This document shows positions 8,542-16,604 of a stretch of DNA of 46,307 nt, piece after piece. A program made the position numbers and the translations under genes. Location: positions 1 through 46,307 of the forward strand of contig NZ_BKAH01000017.1 of NCBI RefSeq assembly GCF_007992455.1, written 5' to 3'. Within the stretch, counting starts at the first letter, position 1, and every line of letters starts with the position of its first letter. This DNA comes from Microbacterium saccharophilum (GTDB lineage Bacteria > Actinomycetota > Actinomycetes > Actinomycetales > Microbacteriaceae). Below the pieces are notes generated by a model, which saw only the letters and a list, made by a program, of their open reading frames with translations, did no database searches and was not told where the DNA came from.

Positions 8542-9594
8542 ATGCCCGTGCCGTTCGTCGTCCGCCCGCGCGTGAGTGCGCCCACGCCCGCGCACGAGGA
8601 GGGCGCGGCCGCGCGCGCGGGCCGGAGCGCGGGGGTGGTGACGGTCGACGAGCGGCGGCGCGTGCCGGATCATCCCGTGCTGGAGCCGCTGCTGCCGTAC
8701 CTGACCGATCCGGCCGTGACGGACGTCTTCATCAACGGCTCCGACGGTCTCTTCGTCGACCGCGGTGCGGGCGCCGAGCGGGTCGCGGGATGGCGTGCCG
8801 CGGACGCCGAGGTCCGTGCGCTCGCCGTCTCGCTCATCGGGATCGGCGGCCGGCATCTCGACGACGCGTCACCCTGCGTCGACGTGCGCTGGGAGCACGG
8901 CGCCCGCGTGCACGCCGTCCTGCCGCCCGTGTCGTGCGTCGGCACGGCGATCTCGATCCGGCTCCCCGCGACCGGCACCCCGCGCTTGGACGATCTCGGA
9001 CGGGCCGGGATGTTCGACGCCACGGTCGGCGCGCGCCTCGAAGGACTCGTCGCCGGCCGTGCCAACATCCTCGTCACCGGCGCCACGGGAGCGGGGAAGA
9101 CGACCCTGCTCGCCTGCCTCCTCGGGCTCGTGCCGCACCGCGAACGGATCGTGACGATCGAGGACGTCGCGGAACTCCGGATCGCGCATCCGCATCACGT
9201 GCGCCTGGAGGCGCGGCAGGCGAACCTGGAAGGGGCGGGTGGCGTGCCGCTCAGCCGCCTCGTGCGCGAGGCGCTGCGGATGCGGCCCGATCGCCTCGTC
9301 GTGGGCGAATGCCGCGGGGAAGAGGTGCGTGAACTGCTGACCGCCCTCAATACGGGGCATGACGGCGGTGCGGGGACGGTCCATGCCGGCGCGCTCCACG
9401 ACGTGCCGGCGCGCCTGGAGGCGCTGGGCTCCCTCGCCGGGATGGACGACCACGCCGTCGCCCGCCAGGTGGTCAGCGCGATCGGCGCCATCGTCCACGT
9501 CGAACGCGGAGCGGACGGCATCCGCCGTGTGACCGGAATCGCCCGCCCCGTCGCCCCCGGCGGGCGCCTGGAGATCGTGGTGGCCGATCCATGA
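8542..9594 (+). CDS. TadA/CpaF-family pilus assembly ATPase
   Basis: 350-residue cytosolic hexameric-type ATPase of the type II/IV secretion superfamily, expected to power assembly of Flp/Tad-type pili or secretion. After an Ala/Arg-rich start it shows the TadA N-domain (TDPAVTDVFINGSD near residue 55), Walker A GATGAGKTT with K186, an Asp-box-like IEDVAEL and a Walker B-like LVVGECRG. It heads the tad operon; the next gene starts inside its stop codon (ATGA). A TAGCGT -10 (8530-8535) six bases before the ATG suggests a leaderless transcript, though no clear -35 is visible. In mycobacteria the same gene follows an Ssd/TadZ-like gene; none lies here between the 6C RNA and this gene. Confidence 0.92.
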   Translation: MPVPFVVRPRVSAPTPAHEEGAAARAGRSAGVVTVDERRRVPDHPVLEPLLPYLTDPAVTDVFINGSDGLFVDRGAGAERVAGWRAADAEVRALAVSLIGIGGRHLDDASPCVDVRWEHGARVHAVLPPVSCVGTAISIRLPATGTPRLDDLGRAGMFDATVGARLEGLVAGRANILVTGATGAGKTTLLACLLGLVPHRERIVTIEDVAELRIAHPHHVRLEARQANLEGAGGVPLSRLVREALRMRPDRLVVGECRGEEVRELLTALNTGHDGGAGTVHAGALHDVPARLEALGSLAGMDDHAVARQVVSAIGAIVHVERGADGIRRVTGIARPVAPGGRLEIVVADP

Positions 9595-10493
9595 GGGCGG
9601 CGCCGGGACGTCGCGGGCGGGCCGATGCCGGGGGTGAGGGCGCCGCGGCCGTCGCCGAGACGCTGCACCGCCTGGCCGTGCTGCTGCAGGCCGGCGTGGC
9701 GCCGGGGCGGGCCTGGCGGCACCTCGCCGACTCGGGCGACGTCGACGCGCGACGCGTCTGCGACGCCGCCGATCGTGGGGCGGCTCTCGCGGATGCCGTC
9801 GCCGGATTGGGCGGTGCGTGGCGGCAGGCCGCCATCGCATGGCGCGTGGCGCTGACCGTCGGGGCGCCCCTCGCGCAGAGCCTCCGCGGCCTGGCCGACG
9901 CGCTCCGCGAGGCGCAGGAATCCCGCGACGACGTCGCCGTCGCGCTCGCCGAGCCGGCCGCGACCGCGCGGCTGATCGCGTGGCTTCCGCTGGTCGCCGT
10001 CGCGCTCGCGCTGCTGCTGGGATTCGATGTCGTCGCCACGGTGACCAACCCGATCGGCATCGCGTGCCTCGTCGCCGGGGTGGCGCTCATGGTAGGCGCG
10101 CACCGCTGGTCGGCGCGTCTGGTCGCCCGTGCGCAGCCGGACCCGTCGATCGCGGGCCTGGACGCGGAAGTCGTCGCCATCGCGCTGTCCGGCGGGGTCT
10201 CCATCGAACGCGCACTCCAGGTCGTCGAGGAGGCGGGCGGCGGCGCGCCGACCCCCGGCACGGCCGACGTCCTGGTGCTCTCGCAGAGCGCCGGCGCGCC
10301 CGCGGTCGAGCTTCTCCGCGCGGCCGCGGCGTCCGAGCGTCATCGCATCCGCACGGACGGCCGCCTGCGCGCCGCCCGGCTGGGGAGCAGGCTCCTGCTG
10401 CCCCTCGGCGTCTGCACCCTTCCGGCATTCCTCCTGCTCGGTGTCGCGCCGATGCTCCTCTCCGTCCTGACCGCGACGCCGCTGACCCTCTAG
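9591..10493 (+). CDS. TadB/TadC-like inner-membrane platform protein (T2SSF domain)
   Basis: 300-residue membrane protein. The N-terminal half is a helical bundle with AAAVAETLHRLAVLLQAGV, the typical start of a T2SSF domain. Two membrane segments follow (about residues 124-165, LPLVAVALALLLGF and GIACLVAGVALMV). A second soluble bundle (IALSGGVSIERALQVV) and a C-terminal membrane segment (LLPLGVCTLPAFLLLGVAP) complete it. Such proteins form the platform above the TadA motor. One gene here seems to do the job of separate TadB and TadC genes. It overlaps TadA by four bases and is followed 56 bases later by the pilin-like gene. Confidence 0.85.
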   Translation: MRAAPGRRGRADAGGEGAAAVAETLHRLAVLLQAGVAPGRAWRHLADSGDVDARRVCDAADRGAALADAVAGLGGAWRQAAIAWRVALTVGAPLAQSLRGLADALREAQESRDDVAVALAEPAATARLIAWLPLVAVALALLLGFDVVATVTNPIGIACLVAGVALMVGAHRWSARLVARAQPDPSIAGLDAEVVAIALSGGVSIERALQVVEEAGGGAPTPGTADVLVLSQSAGAPAVELLRAAAASERHRIRTDGRLRAARLGSRLLLPLGVCTLPAFLLLGVAPMLLSVLTATPLTL

Positions 10494-10549
10494 ACCGTGC
10501 CCACCCCATCCCAACGCACCGCGAGAACGCACAGAGAAGGAGCCCCACC

Positions 10550-10771
10550 ATGACCCGCAAGACCCGCACCCACGAGACCCCGCTCCGCCACGCCTTCGGC
10601 CGCCGTGCGCTCCGCCGGGGAGCCGCGGAGCGCTCCGCACCCTCCGCGCCGCCCCTGCCGCACCTCACGTCGCGCCGCGCCGCGGCGCTGTACGGCGACG
10701 AGACCGGCGCCGCGACGGCGGAGTACGCCATCGCGACGATGGCGACTGTTGACGTATTAGGGCAGACTTAG
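10550..10771 (+). pseudogene. DUF4244 pilin-like gene, 5' part, interrupted by the integrated element
   Basis: Encodes 73 residues: a basic N-terminus, then GDETGAATAEYAIATMAT, the processing-site/hydrophobic-helix start of DUF4244 Flp-pilin-like proteins (Rv3656c type). The native sequence stops at codon 66 (10745-10747). The final seven residues (VDVLGQT) come from the element, cutting the hydrophobic helix short. The start has a strong GAAGGAG (10536-10542) seven bases upstream. The missing 34 C-terminal codons lie at 19272-19376 and join in frame if the element is removed. Such small proteins usually form or cap the pilus; this truncated form should not assemble normally. Confidence 0.85.
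10745..10749. other. attL crossover region
   Basis: Left junction of the element. The sequence ACTGT here and ACAGT at 19269-19273 mark the zone where host and element sequence exchange. Either choice of crossover dinucleotide (AC or GT) rebuilds the same host protein sequence, Met-Ala-Thr-Val-Ala-Ala. The short shared core is typical of serine integrases. Confidence 0.7.
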
Positions 10772-10774
10772 CGC

Positions 10775-12247
10775 ATGACTCCGAAGAAGCCCGCACCCCG
10801 CGCAGCGATCTACGCGCGGCAGTCCGTCGCCGAGCCCGAGGGAATCAAGCGACAGATCGCGGCCTGCAGGGCGCTCGCCGAGTCGCGAGAGTACGACGTC
10901 GTCGCGGAGTACGTCGACGACAATGTCAGCGGCTACAAGGCCCGCGGCGAGGGGACCGGCTTCGCCCGCCTTCTCGACGACGCGCGCGCCGGCCGCTTCG
11001 ACGTCCTGATCGTTCGGAAGCTCGACCGCCTCGGCCGGTCCCTGTCAGCCCTCGAGGCGCTCACGGCGGCGCGCGTGAACACGGTCACGACGGACGGCGC
11101 CCTGGATCTCGCGTCGCCGTCGGGCCGCCTCGTCGCGAACGTGCTCACGTCCGTCTCGCGCGCCGAGTCCGAGATCAAGGCCGAGCGCCGCGTCTTCGCG
11201 AACGCCGACCGGCGACTCAGCGGCATCCCGACGTCGGGCCGCGTCCCCTATGGCTATCGCTGGGTTCCGACGGCAGAGCGCGACGGAGACGGACACGCGT
11301 ACGTCTACGACGGCGGGCGGGCGGGCGACGTGCTCGCGATCTACGACGCCTTCCTGGCCGGCGTGCCGCTCGGCTCGATCGCGCGTGACCTCAACGCCGC
11401 CGGCAAGCGGACGATCGGCACGAAGCGGCATCCAGAGGGCGTGCCGTTCACGCCGACGACGCTTCGGCGCATCCTCATGTCCCCGTACTACGCGGGCCTT
11501 CTACCGCTCCCCTCGCAGGACGGCGAGCAGCGGCCGTACGATCAGCGCGAGATCTCGCGTGAGACGTGCGTGCCGGGCCGCTGGGAGCCGATCGTGAGCG
11601 TCGAGACGTGGGAAGAGGCGAAGGCCCGTCTGGAGCATCCTGAGCGCAAGACGTCGCCGGGGCCCTCGCGGAAGTGGCTTCTGAGCGGGCTCGCCGTCTG
11701 CGGCACGGAGGGATGCGGCAAGCCGATCCGAGCGGGCGGCGGCGAGGCCGGCATCCACTCCTACCGATGCGCGAGCATGGCGCACTTCATGCGGCGCGGC
11801 GTCCCCCTCGACGACTTCGTCGAGCGCGTCGTGATCGCCCGTCTCTCGCGACCGGATGCCGTCGACCTCCTGGACGACCGCGAGCGGCACGACGTTGACG
11901 AGCTACGCGCGGAGCGGCGGCGCCTCGAGACGGCCGTGCGGCAGGCAGGCGACGACGAGATGGACGGCCTGATCGACCGGGCCGAGCGAGTGCGCCTCAC
12001 TCGTCGCGCGAACGCCCGGATCGCCGAGCTCGACGAGAAGCTGCGCGCCGGCGTCGACACGACGGCCCTCGCCGAGGTTGTCACGAGCGACGACGTCGCG
12101 GCAGCGTGGCACGGGCTCACGCTCGGCAAGCGGCGCGCGATCCTCGAGGCGCTAGCGACTGTCGTCGTCTTCTCCGTCGGGCAGGGCAACCGGCGACGCA
12201 TGAGCGACGAGGCGCTAGCGCGGACCGTCCGCTTCGACTGGCACTAG
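10775..12247 (+). CDS. Large serine recombinase (integrase) of the element
   Basis: 490-residue site-specific recombinase that should catalyse attP x attB integration. The resolvase-type catalytic domain (1-150) has the nucleophile S17 in YARQS, then VDDNVSGYKARGEGTGF and RKLDRLGRS. A recombinase domain (about 160-270, starting GRVPYGYRW) follows. A zinc ribbon is marked by C309, C314 and C332, and a charged coiled coil (about 365-440) is the usual excision-control element. It starts four bases after the stop of the truncated pilin gene with no good Shine-Dalgarno of its own, so it may be expressed from the tad operon transcript. No recombination directionality factor is recognisable, but one of the small genes could serve. 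Confidence 0.95.
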   Translation: MTPKKPAPRAAIYARQSVAEPEGIKRQIAACRALAESREYDVVAEYVDDNVSGYKARGEGTGFARLLDDARAGRFDVLIVRKLDRLGRSLSALEALTAARVNTVTTDGALDLASPSGRLVANVLTSVSRAESEIKAERRVFANADRRLSGIPTSGRVPYGYRWVPTAERDGDGHAYVYDGGRAGDVLAIYDAFLAGVPLGSIARDLNAAGKRTIGTKRHPEGVPFTPTTLRRILMSPYYAGLLPLPSQDGEQRPYDQREISRETCVPGRWEPIVSVETWEEAKARLEHPERKTSPGPSRKWLLSGLAVCGTEGCGKPIRAGGGEAGIHSYRCASMAHFMRRGVPLDDFVERVVIARLSRPDAVDLLDDRERHDVDELRAERRRLETAVRQAGDDEMDGLIDRAERVRLTRRANARIAELDEKLRAGVDTTALAEVVTSDDVAAAWHGLTLGKRRAILEALATVVVFSVGQGNRRRMSDEALARTVRFDWH

Positions 12248-12411
12248 CCGCCGCGGATCGCCGGCCCGTCGAAGCTCGGCGGCATGACGACGTCGTCGTG
12301 CGCTTCGCGCCGGCCGCACGACGGGCACATGGTAGCGCCCGGCTCGTCGCGCATCACGACGCCGCACGTCGGGCAGCGCGGTTGCGCGCCTAGCTCGTTG
12401 TCGAAGCTCAC
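12244..12411 (-). CDS. Zinc-ribbon mini-protein convergent with the integrase
   Basis: 55-residue protein from a GTG start (12409-12411). It contains two Cys pairs, CPTCG and CPSCG, separated by 14 residues, the pattern of a small zinc ribbon, then an acidic/Pro-Gly tail ending FDGPAIRGG. Its stop overlaps the integrase stop by a few bases on the opposite strand. Only an AGG near the start supports translation, so expression is inferred from the well-formed metal site and the absence of stop codons. Small zinc-ribbon proteins of this kind occur in actinophages with unknown role. Confidence 0.6.
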   Translation of the reverse strand: MSFDNELGAQPRCPTCGVVMRDEPGATMCPSCGRREAHDDVVMPPSFDGPAIRGG

Positions 12412-12650
12412 GCGCCGAGCCTATAACTCTCTCGGGTACGCCCTAATAGCGACAGCGGGCACCGTTGCTATCTCGGCGCACCCCGGCGTTTAGTAATCCG
12501 GTCCCCGCAGGGCGTTTAGTAGGACTGGCGACGAGCGCGGGTTAGTCACGTCACGGCCCCGCCTTATGGGTTGTGCGCACGAAAGATAGGCGGCTAGGTG
12601 AGCGAGTCGTCTTGATCGACGATCTGGACGAACTCTTCGCCGATACGTCT

Positions 12651-12793
12651 GTCCCGATTGTCTCGATCCGGCGACACGTCGATAATTCCCCGTCTTTCCG
12701 CGGTTCTTGAACACTTCGTCCCGATCGTCTCGATTGTCCCGATCGTCTCTCCCGGACGGGCCCCCCTTATAGGGGCCCGGGATCGAGACGGGA
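12651..12793. repeat. Iteron-like direct and inverted repeats
   Basis: GTCCCGATTGTCTCGAT at 12651-12667, GTCCCGATCGTCTCGAT at 12718-12734 and GTCCCGATCGTCTCT at 12736-12750 are direct copies. A related inverted copy (GATCGAGACGGGAC, 12781-12794) lies beyond the hairpin. Spacing of 67 and 18 bases is irregular. Clustered repeats next to an AAA/RepA-like gene suggest an initiator-binding site. Confidence 0.65.
12757..12779. other. GC hairpin within the repeat cluster
   Basis: Stem CGGGCCCC/GGGGCCCG (8 bp) with loop CCTTATA. It sits between direct and inverted iteron copies, so a larger dyad is centred on it. It could be a terminator or part of an origin; no T tract follows on the plus strand. 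Confidence 0.5.
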
Positions 12794-13044
12794 CGCTCAG
12801 ACGCGCACCACTAAACCGACTCGAGAGACGGGATAAGGGGATACGAGCTCCGCAGCGCGAGGCGCCAAACGTGAGCACTTCTCACCCATTGGCCGAGAAC
12901 GTCTCACCTAATGCCTAATCACAAGTAGATAACACTCGCAGAATGCGCAACCTATGACTGGAGTTTGCCGCCCGACGTGTATAGGTTGTACCTAGGAGTT
13001 GTCAGCCCCTACCCCCGAGAACCGATCTCGAAGGGACAGTGGGA

Positions 13045-13185
13045 ATGACTGACAACACGGCCGGCGGAATCGTCGCCACTCGACGCGAAGACGTCGCTGC
13101 GAGCATCGCCCGTTCGGCGCCGCCGCTCACGGATGCGGCCCGCGCCCGTCTCACCCTCCTGCTCAAGCCGGCGGCGTCACGATGA
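13045..13185 (+). CDS. Small protein opening the element's main operon
   Basis: 46 residues (MTDNTAGGIVATRR...), with a helical, Arg/Ala-rich body and the ending LLLKPAASR. The start has AAGGGA eight bases upstream, and the stop overlaps the next gene by four bases (ATGA), supporting real translation. Similar tiny proteins precede replication genes in actinobacterial phages, as I recall them, but I cannot assign a function. It is a candidate DNA-binding or excision factor only by position. Confidence 0.65.
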   Translation: MTDNTAGGIVATRREDVAASIARSAPPLTDAARARLTLLLKPAASR

Positions 13186-13649
13186 CCGGCGAACCCTTCG
13201 ACCGCGCAGCGTCGGGACGGGCCGCGATCGAACGTCGCTGGGCCCCGTATCGCGCGCAGCGCATTGCGCAGGGCCTCGCGCCGACGAAGCAGGCCGAGCG
13301 TGGCGCGAAGCCCGATCGGTTCGACGATCCCGAAGTCGAGGCCTATTGGATGGATCGAGCCGGCGAGATGGGGCTCTACCCCGCGACCGCCGGCCGCACG
13401 CAGAAGCGCCGCATCGCTCACCGTCTCGCCGAGGCCGAGACGAAGGCGATCATCGAGGCCGCAGGCAGCACGAAGACGAGCGACCTTCCGACGGACGATG
13501 ACACCCTGATCGCCTATCACGAGCAGGAGATCGCCCGCCTCACCGCGCAGCGCTCCGCCGAACTCAACCGAGCCGCCGAGCACGCCCGCCTCATCACGGA
13601 GCACGAGACGGCCCTGGTCGAGGTCATGCGCCGCGAGGCCCGCGCGTGA
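13182..13649 (+). CDS. Hypothetical helical protein of the element
   Basis: 155 residues, soluble and highly charged. The N-terminal part (residues 1-75) contains WMDRAGEMGLYPATAGRTQKRR; the C-terminal part (about 105-155) is a long Ala/Glu/Arg helix, probably a coiled coil. It overlaps both neighbours by four bases (ATGA upstream, GTGA downstream), so it belongs to the replication-type operon just ahead of the AAA ATPase. No recognised domain. Confidence 0.75.
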   Translation: MTGEPFDRAASGRAAIERRWAPYRAQRIAQGLAPTKQAERGAKPDRFDDPEVEAYWMDRAGEMGLYPATAGRTQKRRIAHRLAEAETKAIIEAAGSTKTSDLPTDDDTLIAYHEQEIARLTAQRSAELNRAAEHARLITEHETALVEVMRREARA

Positions 13650-15040
13650 ACCTCGACGGAGTCGAACTCGTCGCGGGGAGCCGCGAGAGCATCTACGCCG
13701 ACGTCGCTCGGCTCGGCGAACTCGTCAAGCACGACGCCGCGGAGATCCCGACGGCCGCGCGCGAGATGGGCGCGAGCGTGCCTCTCAACCTCTACACGAA
13801 GGCGCAGGCGCTCGAGTTCCTCTTCGACTCCGCCCCGCGCCTCACGCCGGACGAGCGGAAGTCCCTCGAGAAGAAGGCCGCGAAGGCCTACGGCAAGGGC
13901 AGGAAGGTCCCTCGCCGCCGCTATCTCGTCGACTGGGATGCCGCGCACGAGCGCGCCGAGGTCGAGGCGGAGAAGGCGACGCAGCGGAAGCGCCGGATCG
14001 CGAAGCGCGAGCTCGACGAGGAAGAGGGCAGCCAACGCCCCATGATCGCCGACGGCCTTCTGGACTACGCCGCGCTCGCCGCCCGTCCGCCGCTTCGCCC
14101 GCTGATCGAGGGCGTGCTCAACGTCGATACCGTCGCCATGCTCTACGCGCCGCCGGCGACGTTCAAGACGTTCCTGGCGCTCTGGTGGGCCGCGTGCATC
14201 GCGCTCGGCCGTCCGTGGGCCGGCAGGGCCGTCGAACAGGGGTCCGTGCTCTACGTCGCCGCCGAGGGCGTCGCAGGCATCCAGAAGCGCGTCGCGGCCC
14301 TCGCGTGGCTTCTGAACCGCGGGAAGCCGATCGCGGATCTCTTCATCTACCCCGCGCCCGTGAACCTCACGAGTGACGGGGAGGTCGACGAGATCGTCGC
14401 CCTCGTCGCCGATCGCGGCTTCCGCTTCGTGATCTTCGACACGCTCGTCAAGGTCGCGGGCGGCGCCGAAGAGAACGACAACACGGCCATGACGCGAGTC
14501 ACGAATGCCGCCGAACGGATCAAGCGCGCCGGCGACGGCGAGACGACGGTCGCCCTCGTACATCACGCCGGAAAATCCGGCGACTATCGCGGCGCGAGCG
14601 CGCTCGAAGGCAACGTCGACACGATGCTCAAGCTCGAAGGCGAGGCGGGGATGCTCACCCTCTCGGCCGTGAAGCAGAAGGACGGCGAGGGCGGCGAGAT
14701 CATCCGTCTCCGCGCGAAGCGCGTCCCCGAGCATGAAACGCTCGTCCTCGAGCCGATCGGCCCCGGCGAAGGGCAGCCGAGCGGGATGCAGGCCGCCCGG
14801 ATCGAAGAGGCCCTCGCGCACTTCTCCCGTGCCTACGCGACGACAGGCGTCACCCGCTCCGAGTACGTGCGGAACCTCGTCGAGTGGGGCGTCGCGGGCG
14901 GCCCGAGCACGGCGCAGACGTACATCGGCGATCTCATTTCGTCTGGCCGGCTCGTGGGCAGCGTCCGCGGCCGGAGTACCTACCTCGAACTCGCGCCCGA
15001 GCGCGCAACGTTCGCGATCGACCCCGACACCAAAAAGTAA
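13646..15040 (+). CDS. AAA/RepA-like RecA-fold ATPase of the element
   Basis: 464 residues from a GTG overlapping the previous stop. The first 140 residues are basic and helical. A RecA-type ATPase core follows: a Walker A-like loop APPATFKTF with K174 (the usual first Gly is Ala), VLYVAAEG, a Walker B-like FRFVIFDTLVK, and VALVHHAGKSGDYRGASAL as in RepA/AAA_25 helicase-type proteins. A winged-helix-like C-terminus (TGVTRSEYVRNLVEWG) could bind DNA. In small replicons such proteins are hexameric helicases or initiators. With the iteron-like region upstream, it is the best candidate replication protein of the element; no primase is seen beside it. Confidence 0.85.
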   Translation: MNLDGVELVAGSRESIYADVARLGELVKHDAAEIPTAAREMGASVPLNLYTKAQALEFLFDSAPRLTPDERKSLEKKAAKAYGKGRKVPRRRYLVDWDAAHERAEVEAEKATQRKRRIAKRELDEEEGSQRPMIADGLLDYAALAARPPLRPLIEGVLNVDTVAMLYAPPATFKTFLALWWAACIALGRPWAGRAVEQGSVLYVAAEGVAGIQKRVAALAWLLNRGKPIADLFIYPAPVNLTSDGEVDEIVALVADRGFRFVIFDTLVKVAGGAEENDNTAMTRVTNAAERIKRAGDGETTVALVHHAGKSGDYRGASALEGNVDTMLKLEGEAGMLTLSAVKQKDGEGGEIIRLRAKRVPEHETLVLEPIGPGEGQPSGMQAARIEEALAHFSRAYATTGVTRSEYVRNLVEWGVAGGPSTAQTYIGDLISSGRLVGSVRGRSTYLELAPERATFAIDPDTKK

Positions 15041-15059
15041 CGAAAGGATAACGACCGAA

Positions 15060-15917
15060 ATGCGCAGCTTCTTCGCAGCAGGACAGACGATCAACCTCCC
15101 CGACGCAGGACGCACCCCGCCGAAGGTCGAGGCGGCGATCGCCGGACTCGTCCAGATCGACGCCGACCTCGCCGCCGGCGCGATTCGCCTCGACGAGGCG
15201 GAGGCCGCCCACAACAACGCGGTCGCCTCCGAGGATCACCGGCGGGCGGCGTCCTACGCCGCGACGGGCGACTACGCCGACGGCGATTCTCCGGTCGACC
15301 GTCTCAAGGCCGAAGCCAAGCAGGCGCGCGCCGACTACAACGCGCTCCGCGCCGCCCGCGATATGCGCGCTCGGATTCTCTTCGACGCTGTGAACGTGGA
15401 GTCCGAGGCGTGGGCGCAGGCGTCGCGAGCATCCGGGAAGAAGCTCATCCTCAAGCTCACGACCGCCCTCCGGTCGCTCGAAGCGGTCGCGAAGGGGTTG
15501 CAGGAAGACACCGGAGTACTGAACATGCTCCAGGGCCTCGAAGACGGGCGCGGTCGCTACTCGCTCGCCTGGGAGCGCGGCTCGCATATCTTCTCGATCG
15601 ACGCCGCCCTCGAGGGCGTGCGAGCGACCATCGCCGAGGCATCCGCCGAGCTCGCCGCACGCGCGAAGACGACCGGCGTCCCCGCTTCCGTCGAACCGCA
15701 GCCCGAGCACGATCAGCCGCACGACGAGTTCGGCCCGAAGGTCCGCACGGCCGAGGGCGGCGAGTGGACAGCGCCCGAGGCGGAGGCGTCGCCGGCCGTG
15801 CGCGTCAAGGTGTCGCGCCGCGATCTCGCCGACCTCGACGACTCGGACGACGAAGACGACGACCTCGATCACCTGATCTTCGACGACGAGGACGAAGACG
15901 ACGAGGACGAGTCGTGA
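15060..15917 (+). CDS. Coiled-coil protein with very acidic tail
   Basis: 285 residues starting at an ATG 17 bases after the ATPase stop, with AAAGGA upstream. The N-terminal 200 residues are helical and Ala-rich with heptad-like spacing (LKAEAKQARADYNALRAA, EAVAKGLQED). The last 30 residues are almost all Asp/Glu, ending DEDEDDEDES. Acidic tails like this occur in DNA mimics, scaffold-like proteins and single-strand-binding partners; nothing more specific can be said. It overlaps the next gene by four bases. Confidence 0.7.
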   Translation: MRSFFAAGQTINLPDAGRTPPKVEAAIAGLVQIDADLAAGAIRLDEAEAAHNNAVASEDHRRAASYAATGDYADGDSPVDRLKAEAKQARADYNALRAARDMRARILFDAVNVESEAWAQASRASGKKLILKLTTALRSLEAVAKGLQEDTGVLNMLQGLEDGRGRYSLAWERGSHIFSIDAALEGVRATIAEASAELAARAKTTGVPASVEPQPEHDQPHDEFGPKVRTAEGGEWTAPEAEASPAVRVKVSRRDLADLDDSDDEDDDLDHLIFDDEDEDDEDES

Positions 15918-16081
15918 GCGGCGAAGGGCTCGAATACGCCCGTCGTGTCATCGGGGCGCGTTCGGCGACGGTGGCAGACGAGATCATCGTGACGGAGTTG
16001 CGCCTCGCCGCGCTTCGCGAAGAGTACGACAACCTCGGCCTCGCGTTTGACTACCTGAACCCCCCAAAGGCCACCTCGTGA
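15914..16081 (+). CDS. Small hypothetical protein of the element
   Basis: 55 residues from a GTG that overlaps the previous stop (GTGA): SGEGLEYARRVIGARSATVA and so on, predicted all-helical. The operon-style overlaps at both ends are the main support. No family recognised. Confidence 0.6.
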   Translation: MSGEGLEYARRVIGARSATVADEIIVTELRLAALREEYDNLGLAFDYLNPPKATS

Positions 16082-16365
16082 ACGGCGATCGAATCGACCG
16101 GGACTTCGGCGACGTCGATACCAAGACGATGCGCGAGCCCGCCGCGCTGCTCGACGAGATCACGGAGCAGGCCCTGGAAGCCCTCGAGCGGGGCCAGGAG
16201 ACGACGGCGCCCCTGCTCGCGATCCTGATCGAGGTTGGGCGGCTTCGGATGCGCCTCGCCGAACAGGCGGTCCCCCGACGCGAGGACTGGCCGAGCGACG
16301 TCGTGCACGTCGCCGTCTGCGCGCGGCGGATGCGTCGCCTCGCCGAACGGGAGGCGCGCTCGTGA
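16078..16365 (+). CDS. Small helical hypothetical protein of the element
   Basis: 95 residues, GTG start overlapping the preceding stop. Predicted helices span TMREPAALLDEITEQALEAL and a Leu/Arg-rich middle. The C-terminus is basic (RRMRRLAEREARS). The charge pattern could suit nucleic-acid binding, but no motif is clear. It overlaps the next gene by four bases. Confidence 0.6.
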   Translation: MNGDRIDRDFGDVDTKTMREPAALLDEITEQALEALERGQETTAPLLAILIEVGRLRMRLAEQAVPRREDWPSDVVHVAVCARRMRRLAEREARS

Positions 16366-16604
16366 ACACGAACCCGAAGGCCTGGCCGCCGTTCTACTGT
16401 TCCGGGTGCCGCGACGTCGAGATCCCGGCCGGCCACGATCACGGCATCCTCCCGAGCGGCGGCATCCTCTGCCAGGAATGCTTCGCCGCATACGGGGGCG
16501 ACGTGCAGATCCTCGCCCCGAACCGCGCCGCAGCCGTCGCCGCGCTGACGGCTCGCGGCCAAATGACCCCCGCAACACCTATCGAAGGAGCACGATCGAA
16601 ATGA
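16362..16604 (+). CDS. Zinc-binding small protein of the element
   Basis: 80 residues from a GTG start. CSGC near residue 13 and CQEC near residue 38 form a two-knuckle zinc site. The stop overlaps the next ATG (ATGA). Zinc-finger mini-proteins of this size are common in actinophage genomes, usually without known function. Confidence 0.65.
   Translation: MNTNPKAWPPFYCSGCRDVEIPAGHDHGILPSGGILCQECFAAYGGDVQILAPNRAAAVAALTARGQMTPATPIEGARSK

Larger units (their letters stand above)
12412..13044. other. Non-coding control region of the element
   Basis: About 630 bases without a convincing gene and with locally lower GC than the flanks. It holds iteron-like repeats (12651-12793), a GC hairpin (12757-12779), and a short palindrome TAGGT/ACCTA (12982-12994) overlapping a TATAGG -10-like box upstream of the operon. 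Two minus-strand open frames (12490-12714 and 12594-12878) lack ribosome sites and are rich in Arg and repeat-encoded residues; I do not call them. The region is a good candidate for a replication origin and operon promoter. Confidence 0.6.

Noticed and set aside
9195..10640. 481-codon minus frame opposite the tad genes
   Set aside because: Arg/Gly/Asp-rich shadow of tadA and tadB.
12490..12878. Two minus-strand frames in the element's control region
   Set aside because: No ribosome sites, repeat-derived residues and no plausible fold; the DNA repeats explain the open frames.
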